Part shown: in pieces, positions 1 to 6,773 of the stretch | Layout of the letters: each line of letters opens with the position of its first letter | Position numbering within the stretch: position 1 is the first letter of the stretch | NCBI GenBank assembly: GCA_905182935.1 | Contig: CAJJDL010000170.1 | Coordinates: 1-12,534, forward strand | Source: an uncultured Nitrospinaceae bacterium | GTDB lineage: Bacteria; Nitrospinota; Nitrospinia; Nitrospinales; VA-1 | Reading direction: 5' to 3' | Length of the DNA stretch: 12,534 bases | Notes under the pieces: generated by a model | Database searches by the model: none | Told to the model about the DNA's origin: nothing | Seen by the model: only the letters and a program-made list of their open reading frames with translations | Program-made: the position numbers and the translations under genes

Positions 1-277
1 TTTTAATTTTTGAACGATCAACAATAACGTCTATTTTTTTAAAGATTTCAGATTTTTGGTTATGAACATATTTAACTTTAATTGGCGGCGGTTTTTTTGA
101 GTCGTTGATTTTTTTAAGGTTAAGAAATTGAAAGGTCATTACTAACGAGTGAAGTAAAAAAGCAATGAGTATGAAACGACCTAACTTGGTATTGTTAAGT
201 TGACTCCCATGCAAGAAAAATTCTTTTTGGTTAAATCGAGCTAGTAGGTTTAATTTTTGCGGTTTACTGATTTTCAT
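1..277 (-). CDS. N-terminal part of a TonB-like energy transducer (runs off the left edge)
   Basis: An open frame of 92 codons starts at the ATG at 277 and continues past base 1, so the C-terminus is missing. The protein begins with about 32 polar and basic residues. One hydrophobic segment follows at about residues 34-52 (FILIAFLLHSLV core), then a Lys-rich stretch with PPPIKVKYV at about 64-72. A short cytoplasmic tail, a single membrane anchor and a Pro/Lys linker ending in a PIxVxxV-like strand is the usual start of TonB-type energy transducers, which couple the proton-motive force to outer-membrane receptors. The C-terminal domain that would prove this is outside the window. An in-frame stop at 314-316 and the lack of other start codons fix the start. 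The gene lies 23 bp after the stop of the gene at 301-1611, so the two are probably co-transcribed. No convincing ribosome binding site is visible. It could also be another single-pass protein with a Pro-rich linker. Confidence 0.5.
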   Translation of the reverse strand, partial: MKISKPQKLNLLARFNQKEFFLHGSQLNNTKLGRFILIAFLLHSLVMTFQFLNLKKINDSKKPPPIKVKYVHNQKSEIFKKIDVIVDRSKIK

Positions 278-300
278 GAAGTTTTTTTGATTACTTTGAA

Positions 301-1611
301 TTAGCTCACTATTTTAATAGCCTTGCATTTATCAGAGTACCAGGATACGGCATGTGCTTGCTTTTGAGTGTATTTATCGTTTTTAGAATTTTTTTCGAAT
401 GGGATATATTTATTTCCATTCGAGAAGGGAACATGCTGCATTTTTAGAGATTTGTAAAAAGAGTTGATGTATGAGTGAAAGTTTTTGTACATGCCGACTT
501 TGTCCTTTAGGTCGTGCATTTTTTTTTCACGAAAGAAAAGTAATTCTTCTCCAAATGGATGAATGCGGGTTAAACTATTTTCGCCAAATTGAGTATTAGC
601 ATAATTTGTAAGAGCCTCGAAATCTTCCCAATCTTCTAGAGCGTCAACATCGGATACGAACGCCGGGTCATTGTGAAACTTGGTTGTAAACTTAGTATCC
701 AATACGATTGAAACCGCACGATCAAAATTGTCCCTGTGCATTCCAAATAGGTACTTGTCATCTTTGCGAAATTGTTTTAGATCCGACTTAAAATGTATTG
801 CATGATGAATCATTACTGGAAGTAACTTTAATATTTTTAATGGCATAGATAGTATTTTGCGCACTCCAGCCTTAATTATGTTTCCATCTTTTCTTGTTGA
901 GTGCAGATGGTCAATGATATCCGAATCCACTGCAGAAAGATTAATTGGGTAAATATTTGGTTCTTTGACCTCGTGGAGTTCGTTTGTTTCTTTACAAAGA
1001 GCACGATAATGATAGTTGCGCCGGACAAATTCGCTTTCTGGATTATCTTTGTAATCTGGAAACATCATCTGCCTAGAATTAAGCCAAAGAATCAAGTTGT
1101 GACTTTTAATATCGCTGTCATGTAAGATGCCTTCAATATCGAACATGAATGGAAGGTCACCAGGTTGAAATAAAACCAATTCATTTGGTTTGGGGTTTAA
1201 GCGATTTTTTCCTAATTGCAGAGTGTTAAAAAGGTTGAGGTTGTTTGGGTCTTCCCGGACGAATGATATTTTTTTACCTTGCGTGCCCACCGTTTCTAAA
1301 AAAGCTGTGGCAACTTGCTCGACTTCTTCCGAACCTATAATAACTATTTCCTTAATACTGGATATCAACAGGTTCCCAATTGCGTAACACATGACTGGAA
1401 TACCATTAATAAGAAAAAGGAACTTTAAATTGTCTATCTGATCGCCAACTGCTCTCAGGATGAGATGGCTAACACCGTTGCTGTTAGATGCAATTTCACG
1501 TTCCGCCTTTTTGATCGCAACGGCGTTGGCTTTTTTTCGTGAAGGATATCGATCATGACTAAAACTCAAGATGCATTTATCGATGGAAGTAGAATAATTA
1601 ATGTCATTCAT
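301..1611 (-). CDS. Putative nucleotidyltransferase-like protein (degenerate GT-A/MobA-like fold)
   Basis: This encodes 436 residues from the ATG at 1611; a GTG at 1623 would add four residues, and neither start has a clear ribosome binding site. I do not recognise a named family. Residues 48-105 read like the first Rossmann half of NTP-transferases: a hydrophobic strand, then LFLINGIPVM, then IKEIVIIGSEE. QPGDLPF at 149-155 resembles the metal-binding GDxPF segment of MobA- and IspD-like enzymes. DVDALEDWEDF at 321-331 resembles their C-terminal DVDTPEDW motif. The Gly-rich signature loop (GGxSxRMGxxK) is missing; the equivalent stretch is RAVGDQIDNLKF at about 53-64, so activity on a nucleotide is uncertain. 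The middle (about 240-290) is basic and helical-looking, and the C-terminal 80 residues are rich in Lys and aromatic residues. The gene is divergent from the proteasome operon and upstream of the TonB-like gene. That it is a real gene is nearly certain from its length; the function is inference. Confidence 0.6.
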   Translation of the reverse strand: MNDINYSTSIDKCILSFSHDRYPSRKKANAVAIKKAEREIASNSNGVSHLILRAVGDQIDNLKFLFLINGIPVMCYAIGNLLISSIKEIVIIGSEEVEQVATAFLETVGTQGKKISFVREDPNNLNLFNTLQLGKNRLNPKPNELVLFQPGDLPFMFDIEGILHDSDIKSHNLILWLNSRQMMFPDYKDNPESEFVRRNYHYRALCKETNELHEVKEPNIYPINLSAVDSDIIDHLHSTRKDGNIIKAGVRKILSMPLKILKLLPVMIHHAIHFKSDLKQFRKDDKYLFGMHRDNFDRAVSIVLDTKFTTKFHNDPAFVSDVDALEDWEDFEALTNYANTQFGENSLTRIHPFGEELLFFREKKMHDLKDKVGMYKNFHSYINSFYKSLKMQHVPFSNGNKYIPFEKNSKNDKYTQKQAHAVSWYSDKCKAIKIVS

Positions 1612-1793
1612 AAAAATGGTCACAAAAAATCAAATTAGCAATCGTTCTTGATGGGAAAAGTTACCTAAAAAGCTTTTATAACAATGAGTAAGGTGGATTG
1701 TGTAGTGTCTTCAATGTAAAAAATAATCAGTGGATCATAAGGCTGAAATTGTACCAGAAAATTCTCAAAGGGCGAAACGGTCAAAACTAATTC

Positions 1794-1839
1794 CTCTTTA
1801 ATAATCCTCAGAAAGATCAGAAAGGGGATTAATATAGAG
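1794..1839. promoter_or_regulatory. Imperfect inverted repeat with internal tandem repeat, candidate operator
   Basis: The arms CTCTTTAATAATCC (1794-1807) and GGATTAATATAGAG (1826-1839) are complementary at 12 of 14 positions. The 18-bp spacer between them is two near-identical 9-mers, TCAGAAAGA and TCAGAAAGG. The element ends 8 bp before the -35 box of the proteasome operon promoter, in the intergenic region shared with the divergent gene. It could be the binding site of a dimeric regulator or an RNA hairpin in a longer upstream transcript. It does not match the CIRCE heat-shock element. The repeat is seen directly; its role is inferred. Confidence 0.4.
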
Positions 1840-1847
1840 AAATTAGC

Positions 1848-1877
1848 TTGACGTGGATTTTTTTTTCGATCTACAAT
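1848..1877 (+). promoter_or_regulatory. Sigma-70-like promoter of the UBact-proteasome operon
   Basis: TTGACG at 1848-1853 and TACAAT at 1872-1877 are separated by 18 bp, and each box differs from consensus at one base. The start of transcription would be near 1884, giving a leader of about 30 nt. AAGGA at 1899-1903 then serves as ribosome binding site 9 nt before the mpa ATG. No other promoter of this quality is apparent inside the operon, and the tight gene packing suggests one transcript through 8252. Confidence 0.7.
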
Positions 1878-1912
1878 AAAACTTCAACTTTAATTTATAA
1901 GGATTTATATTT

Positions 1913-3532
1913 ATGGGCGACCAACCCCACATCATTGGGTTAATTGACCAGCTTCTAGATGAGACAGCTGACAAACCAAACCTTCAAGAAAAAATATTTG
2001 ATTTGCGAGATGCTTTATTTCAGGCTCAGCAGTTATCACAGCAATATGCTATAAAAATTAAAACTCTCGAGGAAACAGTTGACAAGCTAAAGTCCCCTGC
2101 TCACCGCATTGGTACTGTTTTGGGGGAAGGAGAAAAGGATCTTTACCGTTTAGTTGTTGGAGGTACTGAGTATCAGGCTAATGTGTCTCCAGAACTCATT
2201 GAAAAAGAAGCTCTGCAGTCCGGTGATCAAGTTGCTCTGAATGAAGGGTTTGTTGCAATAGCTAAGTTAGCTAAGCCTGAGCATGGACCACTGGCTCGGA
2301 TAACCAACCGATTAATAGATGGACAATGGTTAGTAACTGGACAAACTGCCAATAGCGAAACCATAGTGCTTAATCACCCTGATATAGAAACAGAATCATT
2401 AAGGGTAGGTGATGAAGTTATTCTTGATCCAAACCAGAGAGTTATTTTAGCCCGGTTACCTAAAAGAAAATCTGGAGTTGTGGTAGAAGATGACTTGGAA
2501 CAAATTGATTGGTCCAAAGTAGGCGGGCAATCTCACGTTATAGAAGAAGTCCGCAAGGTGATTGAGTATCCTATTTTACATAAGGCTATTCTTGAAACTA
2601 TGGAATATCAATTACCTAAAGGATTTTTATTTTATGGCCCCCCTGGCTGCGGTAAAACTCTTATTGGAAGGGCCATTCTTTCAGATATTATACGTCAACT
2701 TAAGAATAAAGAATCTAATCAAGAACTCGAGGGCCGTTTCATTCATGTAAAAGGTCCTGAAATTCTTAATATGTGGTTGGGAGAGTCCGAACGCAAGGTC
2801 CGGGAAATTTTTAAAAAGGCGCGTGACTATAAGGAGAAAGGTCAAGTACCTTTTATTTTTATTGACGAGGCAGAGTCTATTCTTGGAACAAGGCAGTCCA
2901 CGCGTGGAAACAACATCAGCAATACGTTAGTACCTATGTTCTGTGCCGAGATGGATGGAATTCAATCACTTCGAGATGCAGTTGTTATTCTTGCTACAAA
3001 TCGTCCCGATCTAATAGATCCTGCAATCTTAAGGCCTGGCAGAATCGATCGAAAGATAAAGGTGGGACGTCCAAATCGCGAAGATTGTAACGCCATACTG
3101 AAAGTTTATCTCAAACCTAATCTACCTCGAGAGCATGAAGATCTTGATTTAATGACTCAGCCATTTCTTGATGCTCTGTTTAAAAAAAGCATTCACCAGG
3201 AAGTTTTGGTTCTTACTCTTCGTTCTGGAAAACTCAAAAAATTGTACTGGAAAGACTTTATTTCTGGCGCTATTATCGAAGGGATAGTCAAAAGAACTAA
3301 AGAAAAGGCGATCGAAAGAGCCATTAAAGGAGAAGAGTTAAAAATCATGTCGAAAGATTTAACGCAATGCTTGGCAACCGAATTCAAGGATGGCAATTTA
3401 CTGCCTGCAGAGTCAAACATGGAAGATTGGCTTCAAGTTCTCGACCTAGATCCTCGCGATGTAGTGAGAGTGCGACGCCCAAATGATTCAGATCAGGCTG
3501 CTTCAGAAACCCTCAACCGATCTATAATATGA
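1913..3532 (+). CDS. mpa: Proteasome-associated AAA+ ATPase (Mpa/ARC type)
   Basis: This is the hexameric unfoldase that recognises the ubiquitin-like tag and feeds tagged proteins into the 20S core in the cytoplasm. In order, the protein has an N-terminal coiled coil (about 24-61), which in Mpa binds Pup; two OB-like interdomains (about 65-120 and 122-183); and one AAA domain (about 195-400). Walker A is GPPGCGKT at 242-249 and Walker B is FIFIDEA at 314-320. The pore loop is MWLGES at 287-292 (YVGET in actinobacteria), sensor 1 is ATN at 361-363, and the arginine fingers lie in RPGRIDR at 374-380. The C-terminal region keeps the Mpa-specific YWKDFISGAII stretch (445-455) and an EDW motif (504-506). 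Length (539 aa) is slightly below the roughly 600 of the mycobacterial protein. The C-terminus is LNRSII and lacks the QYL that docks Mpa on the core. AAGGA at 1899-1903 supports the start. The stop overlaps the dop start (ATGA). Confidence 0.95.
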   Translation: MGDQPHIIGLIDQLLDETADKPNLQEKIFDLRDALFQAQQLSQQYAIKIKTLEETVDKLKSPAHRIGTVLGEGEKDLYRLVVGGTEYQANVSPELIEKEALQSGDQVALNEGFVAIAKLAKPEHGPLARITNRLIDGQWLVTGQTANSETIVLNHPDIETESLRVGDEVILDPNQRVILARLPKRKSGVVVEDDLEQIDWSKVGGQSHVIEEVRKVIEYPILHKAILETMEYQLPKGFLFYGPPGCGKTLIGRAILSDIIRQLKNKESNQELEGRFIHVKGPEILNMWLGESERKVREIFKKARDYKEKGQVPFIFIDEAESILGTRQSTRGNNISNTLVPMFCAEMDGIQSLRDAVVILATNRPDLIDPAILRPGRIDRKIKVGRPNREDCNAILKVYLKPNLPREHEDLDLMTQPFLDALFKKSIHQEVLVLTLRSGKLKKLYWKDFISGAIIEGIVKRTKEKAIERAIKGEELKIMSKDLTQCLATEFKDGNLLPAESNMEDWLQVLDLDPRDVVRVRRPNDSDQAASETLNRSII

Positions 3533-5016
3533 GTTTGAGAGTGCCTCTTTTAGGTATAGAAACGGAATATGGAATTATACGGGATGATGTAGATAATTAT
3601 GATGTTGTAGAGGAGTCCATTCGACTAGTTCGATGTTGCGAGATGAAAAGTGAATTTGGTAACTGGGCTTATTCTCGAGAGCGCTCCCATCAAGATATGC
3701 GAGGATTTAATGTGCCTTCTCTTGCACAGGATGAGGAAGAGGATGCTTTTTGCGTTGAGGATCGTAAGCGACCCTATAGCTATTGGGAAATGAAAAGTGA
3801 TCGAGTACTTGAAAACGGAGCAAGGTTTTATAATGACCATACGCATCCAGAATATAGTACTCCAGAGTGCAGCAGTATCTTTCAATTAGTTGCACATGAT
3901 TTGGCTGGTGAGCGCATCGTTTTTGAATGTGCTCGCTTGAGAAACCTAGAAGATAAACCAGGCAGAATTTGTATATTTAAAAATAATACCGACTATATCG
4001 GGCATAGCTATGGGACGCACGATAATTATCTCATATCACGTCGACTTCCCTTTGAGCATTGGGTGGAACGTTTGGTACCGTTTCTTGTAACTCGTCAACT
4101 ATATGCTGGAGCAGGAAAGGTTGGCTCTGAACTACAGGGTGATAATTGCTTTAGCGGTCTTCAACTTGCTCAACGGTCCGATTTTATAGAAACGGTGTTG
4201 AGTATTGAGACGATGATACAACGACCGATTATAAATACTCGGGATGAACCGCATGCGACGCAAGATAAATATCGTCGACTTCACTTGATTCTGGGTGATG
4301 CCAACATGTCTCCTTATGCAACTGCTTTGAAGGTAGGAACTACTCAATTGATCTTGACACTGATTGATGAAGATAAGTTAAAACTACTTGTGGATCTAGA
4401 GAATCCGGTTAAAGATATTAAAGATATTTCCCGTGATCAGACAGGGACTATTGCTTTGAAGCGGACGAATGGCAAAACAATAACATCACTTGAATTACAA
4501 GAGTTCTACCTTGACGCGGTAGATAAAAATTTATCAGGGCAATGCAAAGAGTGGGATTGGGTTATACGTGAGTGGGCGCGCACTTTGGATGAACTCAAGC
4601 ATCACCCTGAAAAGCTGGCTGATCGAATTGATTGGGCAATTAAAAAAGATATTTTTACCCGCTTTATTGATTCAGAAGGAGTTAGCTGGGATGATCCTTG
4701 GCTAAAAAGCTTGGATTTGGAGTATCATAATCTTGACCCAGAAAGAGGGTTGTATAGAGGACTAGAGCAAACAGGTGGTATATACTCTATGTTTTCAGAA
4801 TCTGAAGTTCAACTTGCTATAAAAAAGCCACCAGAAGACACAAGGGCTTTGATACGTGGCTTGGCAGTAACATATGGCATGGATAAAATAAAAAATATTC
4901 ACTGGACCGGTATCGAGTTTAAAGATGGTAACTTTATAGACCTATCTCAAGTTGTTACCTCCACTGACGTAGAACATTTGATTAATTCCAAAAAGGAGCA
5001 ATTTTCATGGTTATGA
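3529..5016 (+). CDS. dop: Dop-type tag deamidase/depupylase
   Basis: Dop belongs to the glutamine-synthetase-like PafA/Dop family. It deamidates the C-terminal Gln of the tag to Glu and removes the tag from substrates, using bound nucleotide as a cofactor. The sequence shows GIETEYG at 9-15, DMRGF at 56-60 and ENGARF at 95-100, then NDHTHPEYSTPEC, in which Asp103 aligns with the catalytic Asp. KNN is at 151-153, NTRDEPH at 236-242 and YRRLHLILGDANM at 248-260. Three features point to Dop and not PafA: the RGF-containing insertion before the catalytic Asp (the Dop loop, here acidic, about 56-95), DHxHPEY without the extra Gly-Ser, and GDAN where PafA has GDSN. It also sits directly upstream of the tag gene, as dop does in mycobacteria. 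No ribosome binding site precedes the ATG, which lies in the ATGA overlap with mpa, so translation probably depends on coupling. The Dop/PafA assignment is confident but not proven biochemically. Confidence 0.9.
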   Translation: MSLRVPLLGIETEYGIIRDDVDNYDVVEESIRLVRCCEMKSEFGNWAYSRERSHQDMRGFNVPSLAQDEEEDAFCVEDRKRPYSYWEMKSDRVLENGARFYNDHTHPEYSTPECSSIFQLVAHDLAGERIVFECARLRNLEDKPGRICIFKNNTDYIGHSYGTHDNYLISRRLPFEHWVERLVPFLVTRQLYAGAGKVGSELQGDNCFSGLQLAQRSDFIETVLSIETMIQRPIINTRDEPHATQDKYRRLHLILGDANMSPYATALKVGTTQLILTLIDEDKLKLLVDLENPVKDIKDISRDQTGTIALKRTNGKTITSLELQEFYLDAVDKNLSGQCKEWDWVIREWARTLDELKHHPEKLADRIDWAIKKDIFTRFIDSEGVSWDDPWLKSLDLEYHNLDPERGLYRGLEQTGGIYSMFSESEVQLAIKKPPEDTRALIRGLAVTYGMDKIKNIHWTGIEFKDGNFIDLSQVVTSTDVEHLINSKKEQFSWL

Positions 5017-5183
5017 ATGATCCGTTAAGAAGAGAAGAGAAAAAGGATCCTACTCCAGATCGCAAGGAATCGGGACCATCTAGTCCGAATGTTGAAAGAC
5101 CGGGTCGTGATGATATCCTTAAACGAATGAAGCGGGTTGACCCTAAACAGTCAGAAAACTATAAACAGCGAACCGGACAATGA
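5007..5183 (+). CDS. ubact: UBact, Pup-like ubiquitin-like protein tag
   Basis: This short gene encodes 58 residues and is the protein modifier of the system. The tag is joined through its C-terminal residue to substrate lysines. The protein is highly charged and lacks Cys, Trp and His. Residues 1-34 are Pro-, Ser- and charge-rich and look disordered. Residues 35-54 (DDILKRMKRVDP core) look helical and should bind the coiled coil of the ATPase. The end is QRTGQ. UBact proteins of Gram-negative phyla are known for an R-T/S-G-E/Q ending and a KRM...VDP segment, which this sequence has; actinobacterial Pup ends GGQ or GGE. The terminal Gln implies deamidation before ligation. The start at 5007 is supported by AAGGAG at 4993-4998, 8 nt upstream and inside dop; the in-frame ATG at 5013 is less well spaced. 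The gene overlaps dop by 10 bp and its stop overlaps the prcB start (ATGA). Confidence 0.93.
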   Translation: MVMNDPLRREEKKDPTPDRKESGPSSPNVERPGRDDILKRMKRVDPKQSENYKQRTGQ

Positions 5184-5980
5184 TAGAAAAATTTGAAAAA
5201 ATTCATAGTTCTGGCGATTTTATTGAACTTCTTAAAAGGTCCGGGAACTATCCACAGCAAGTGCTTTCCGGTATTTCTAATAATAAGGCTTTAGAAATTC
5301 CTCAGGGAACCACGGTTCTGGCATTCCATTATAGAGATGGAATAATTGTAGCTGGTGATCGAAGGGCTACAGCAGGGAATTCTATTATGTATGATCGTTG
5401 CGATAAAGTTATCCCTATAGATGATTACTCGTTAATGGCCATCGCTGGTGTGCCGGCCACAGCATTCGAAATGGCACGCATGTTGTCGCATAACTTTGAA
5501 TATTATCGTCGTTCTCAACTAAGAGCTATGAGTACAGAAGGCAAGGTCCGCGCTTTATCAAAATTACTCAAAGATAATGTGGCCATGGCTTTGCAAGGTG
5601 TAGGTGGTGTGAGTCCTCTTTTTGCTATTTATGATACGCAGCAAGAAAAAGCATTTCTTTATTTTTACGATATGCTCGGAGCTGAATTTCAGATACTAAC
5701 TCATGTCGCGACAGGATCTGGGTCGCCTATGATAAAGGGTATTTTGGAACACGAAAATCTTTGGGGGATTAGTTCATTGGGAGAAAGGTCAGAGGAAGAA
5801 GCGACTTCTCTATCAATACGCTTGCTGCAGACAGCCGCTCAATTTGATTCAGCTACAGGTCAAGCTCGTCCCGAAGATAAACTTTACCCTACCATTGCGA
5901 AGATTACCAAAGAAGGGTATCAGTTTATTCCAGATGATGAGATGGCTACTATTTATAAATCTTCCATGAGTAGGAGTTGA
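5180..5980 (+). CDS. prcB: Proteasome beta subunit PrcB
   Basis: This is the catalytic subunit of the 20S core, made as a precursor of 266 residues. The processing site is PQG-TTV: cleavage after Gly43 would expose Thr44 as the N-terminal nucleophile, leaving a mature chain of 223 residues. In mature numbering, Asp17 (in AGDRR) and Lys33 (in RCDKV) are in their canonical catalytic places, and the GSGS segment of the active-site region is present (TGSGSP at about 177-182). The propeptide of 43 residues is somewhat shorter than that of mycobacterial PrcB. DSATG near residue 224 and the C-terminal PTIAKI strand also match the family. The start overlaps the tag stop, and no ribosome binding site is evident, so translation is probably coupled to the tag gene. 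The gene is followed by prcA after 2 nt. Confidence 0.95.
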   Translation: MIEKFEKIHSSGDFIELLKRSGNYPQQVLSGISNNKALEIPQGTTVLAFHYRDGIIVAGDRRATAGNSIMYDRCDKVIPIDDYSLMAIAGVPATAFEMARMLSHNFEYYRRSQLRAMSTEGKVRALSKLLKDNVAMALQGVGGVSPLFAIYDTQQEKAFLYFYDMLGAEFQILTHVATGSGSPMIKGILEHENLWGISSLGERSEEEATSLSIRLLQTAAQFDSATGQARPEDKLYPTIAKITKEGYQFIPDDEMATIYKSSMSRS

Positions 5981-5982
5981 AA

Positions 5983-6771
5983 ATGTTTGAAGAACCTTTT
6001 CGTTGGATGGAAGCTATTTCTACGCGTCATAGTTATGTTCGCGAAAAACTAAGAAAAGGGCAGCCGGTTATAGGGGTTCCTTATAATGAAGGAGCTGTGA
6101 TTATAGGGTTTTCTCCACAGCCTGGAAAAATTTTTGAAATTTATGACCGTATAGCTCTTGGAGGGTTAGGCCATCCTGCAGATGTTGAGCGTTTGCGTAT
6201 GACGCTGCTTGATATGGCACATGCCGAGGGATTCAACCGTTCATCAAAAGATGTGACCATTGAAAGGCTTCTACAATTTGGTCTTGCCCCTGCTCTCAAA
6301 CAAAATTTCGAAGAAATTCAGCGAGCTCCTTATCTGATTCAAATGTTACTTGCTGAGATAAATCATGAAGATGGTGCTGAGTTTTTTCGTGTCAACTATG
6401 ACGGTTACTGGGAAAAATTTAAACAGGGGACAGTTATTTCCGGGGATAAAAAAGTGAGCGAACGAATACAAAAAAAGATAGATGATACTGACTTTGTGTC
6501 ATGCACTTTAAATAAATCCATTCAATCAGCATTACGTATTTGGGAGGAGGGTCGTAAGAAACCTGCACTAGAAAAAGAATCTTTAAAGTCTACTGATGAT
6601 AGTGATGAACTTGATGACGAAATGGAAGGGCATCCAACTGACTTAAAAGAGGCCTTCGAGCGTTGGAATCTTGAAGTAGGAATTTTAAAGAAGAACACAG
6701 GGCGTAAGTGTCTTTATAGTACATTAAGTGAAAGTGAGATTTCTGCCTTGCAATCAGAGGTAATTAGATAA
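5983..6771 (+). CDS. prcA: Proteasome alpha subunit PrcA
   Basis: PrcA forms the outer rings of the 20S core and the substrate gate. It has no N-terminal Thr nucleophile, as expected for an alpha subunit. The N-terminal helix and the segments VIGVPYNEGAV (29-39), EIYDRIALGG (52-61), the helix around 66-82 and APYLIQMLLAEI (115-126) align by eye with actinobacterial PrcA. I chose the ATG at 5983 because TAGGAG at 5971-5976 lies 6 nt upstream. A TTG at 5977 is also open in frame, but it overlaps the prcB stop and leaves no space after the ribosome binding site. The protein has 262 residues, slightly longer than mycobacterial PrcA. The excess is mainly an acidic tract at 204-216 (TDDSDELDDEME core) before the last strands. 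It is overlap-free but tightly packed: 2 nt after prcB and 2 nt before pafA. Confidence 0.92.
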   Translation: MFEEPFRWMEAISTRHSYVREKLRKGQPVIGVPYNEGAVIIGFSPQPGKIFEIYDRIALGGLGHPADVERLRMTLLDMAHAEGFNRSSKDVTIERLLQFGLAPALKQNFEEIQRAPYLIQMLLAEINHEDGAEFFRVNYDGYWEKFKQGTVISGDKKVSERIQKKIDDTDFVSCTLNKSIQSALRIWEEGRKKPALEKESLKSTDDSDELDDEMEGHPTDLKEAFERWNLEVGILKKNTGRKCLYSTLSESEISALQSEVIR

Positions 6772-6773
6772 TT

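Noticed and set aside
1612..1623. GTG at 1623 as start of the nucleotidyltransferase-like gene
   Set aside because: It adds only four residues, and neither candidate has a ribosome binding site. ATG at 1611 is preferred, without strong evidence.
3193..3420. Possible minus-strand gene within mpa (75 codons)
   Set aside because: It lies entirely within the conserved C-terminal region of the ATPase and shows no features of its own.
5977..5982. TTG at 5977 as prcA start
   Set aside because: It overlaps the prcB stop and is immediately adjacent to the ribosome binding site AGGAG. The ATG at 5983 has proper 6-nt spacing.
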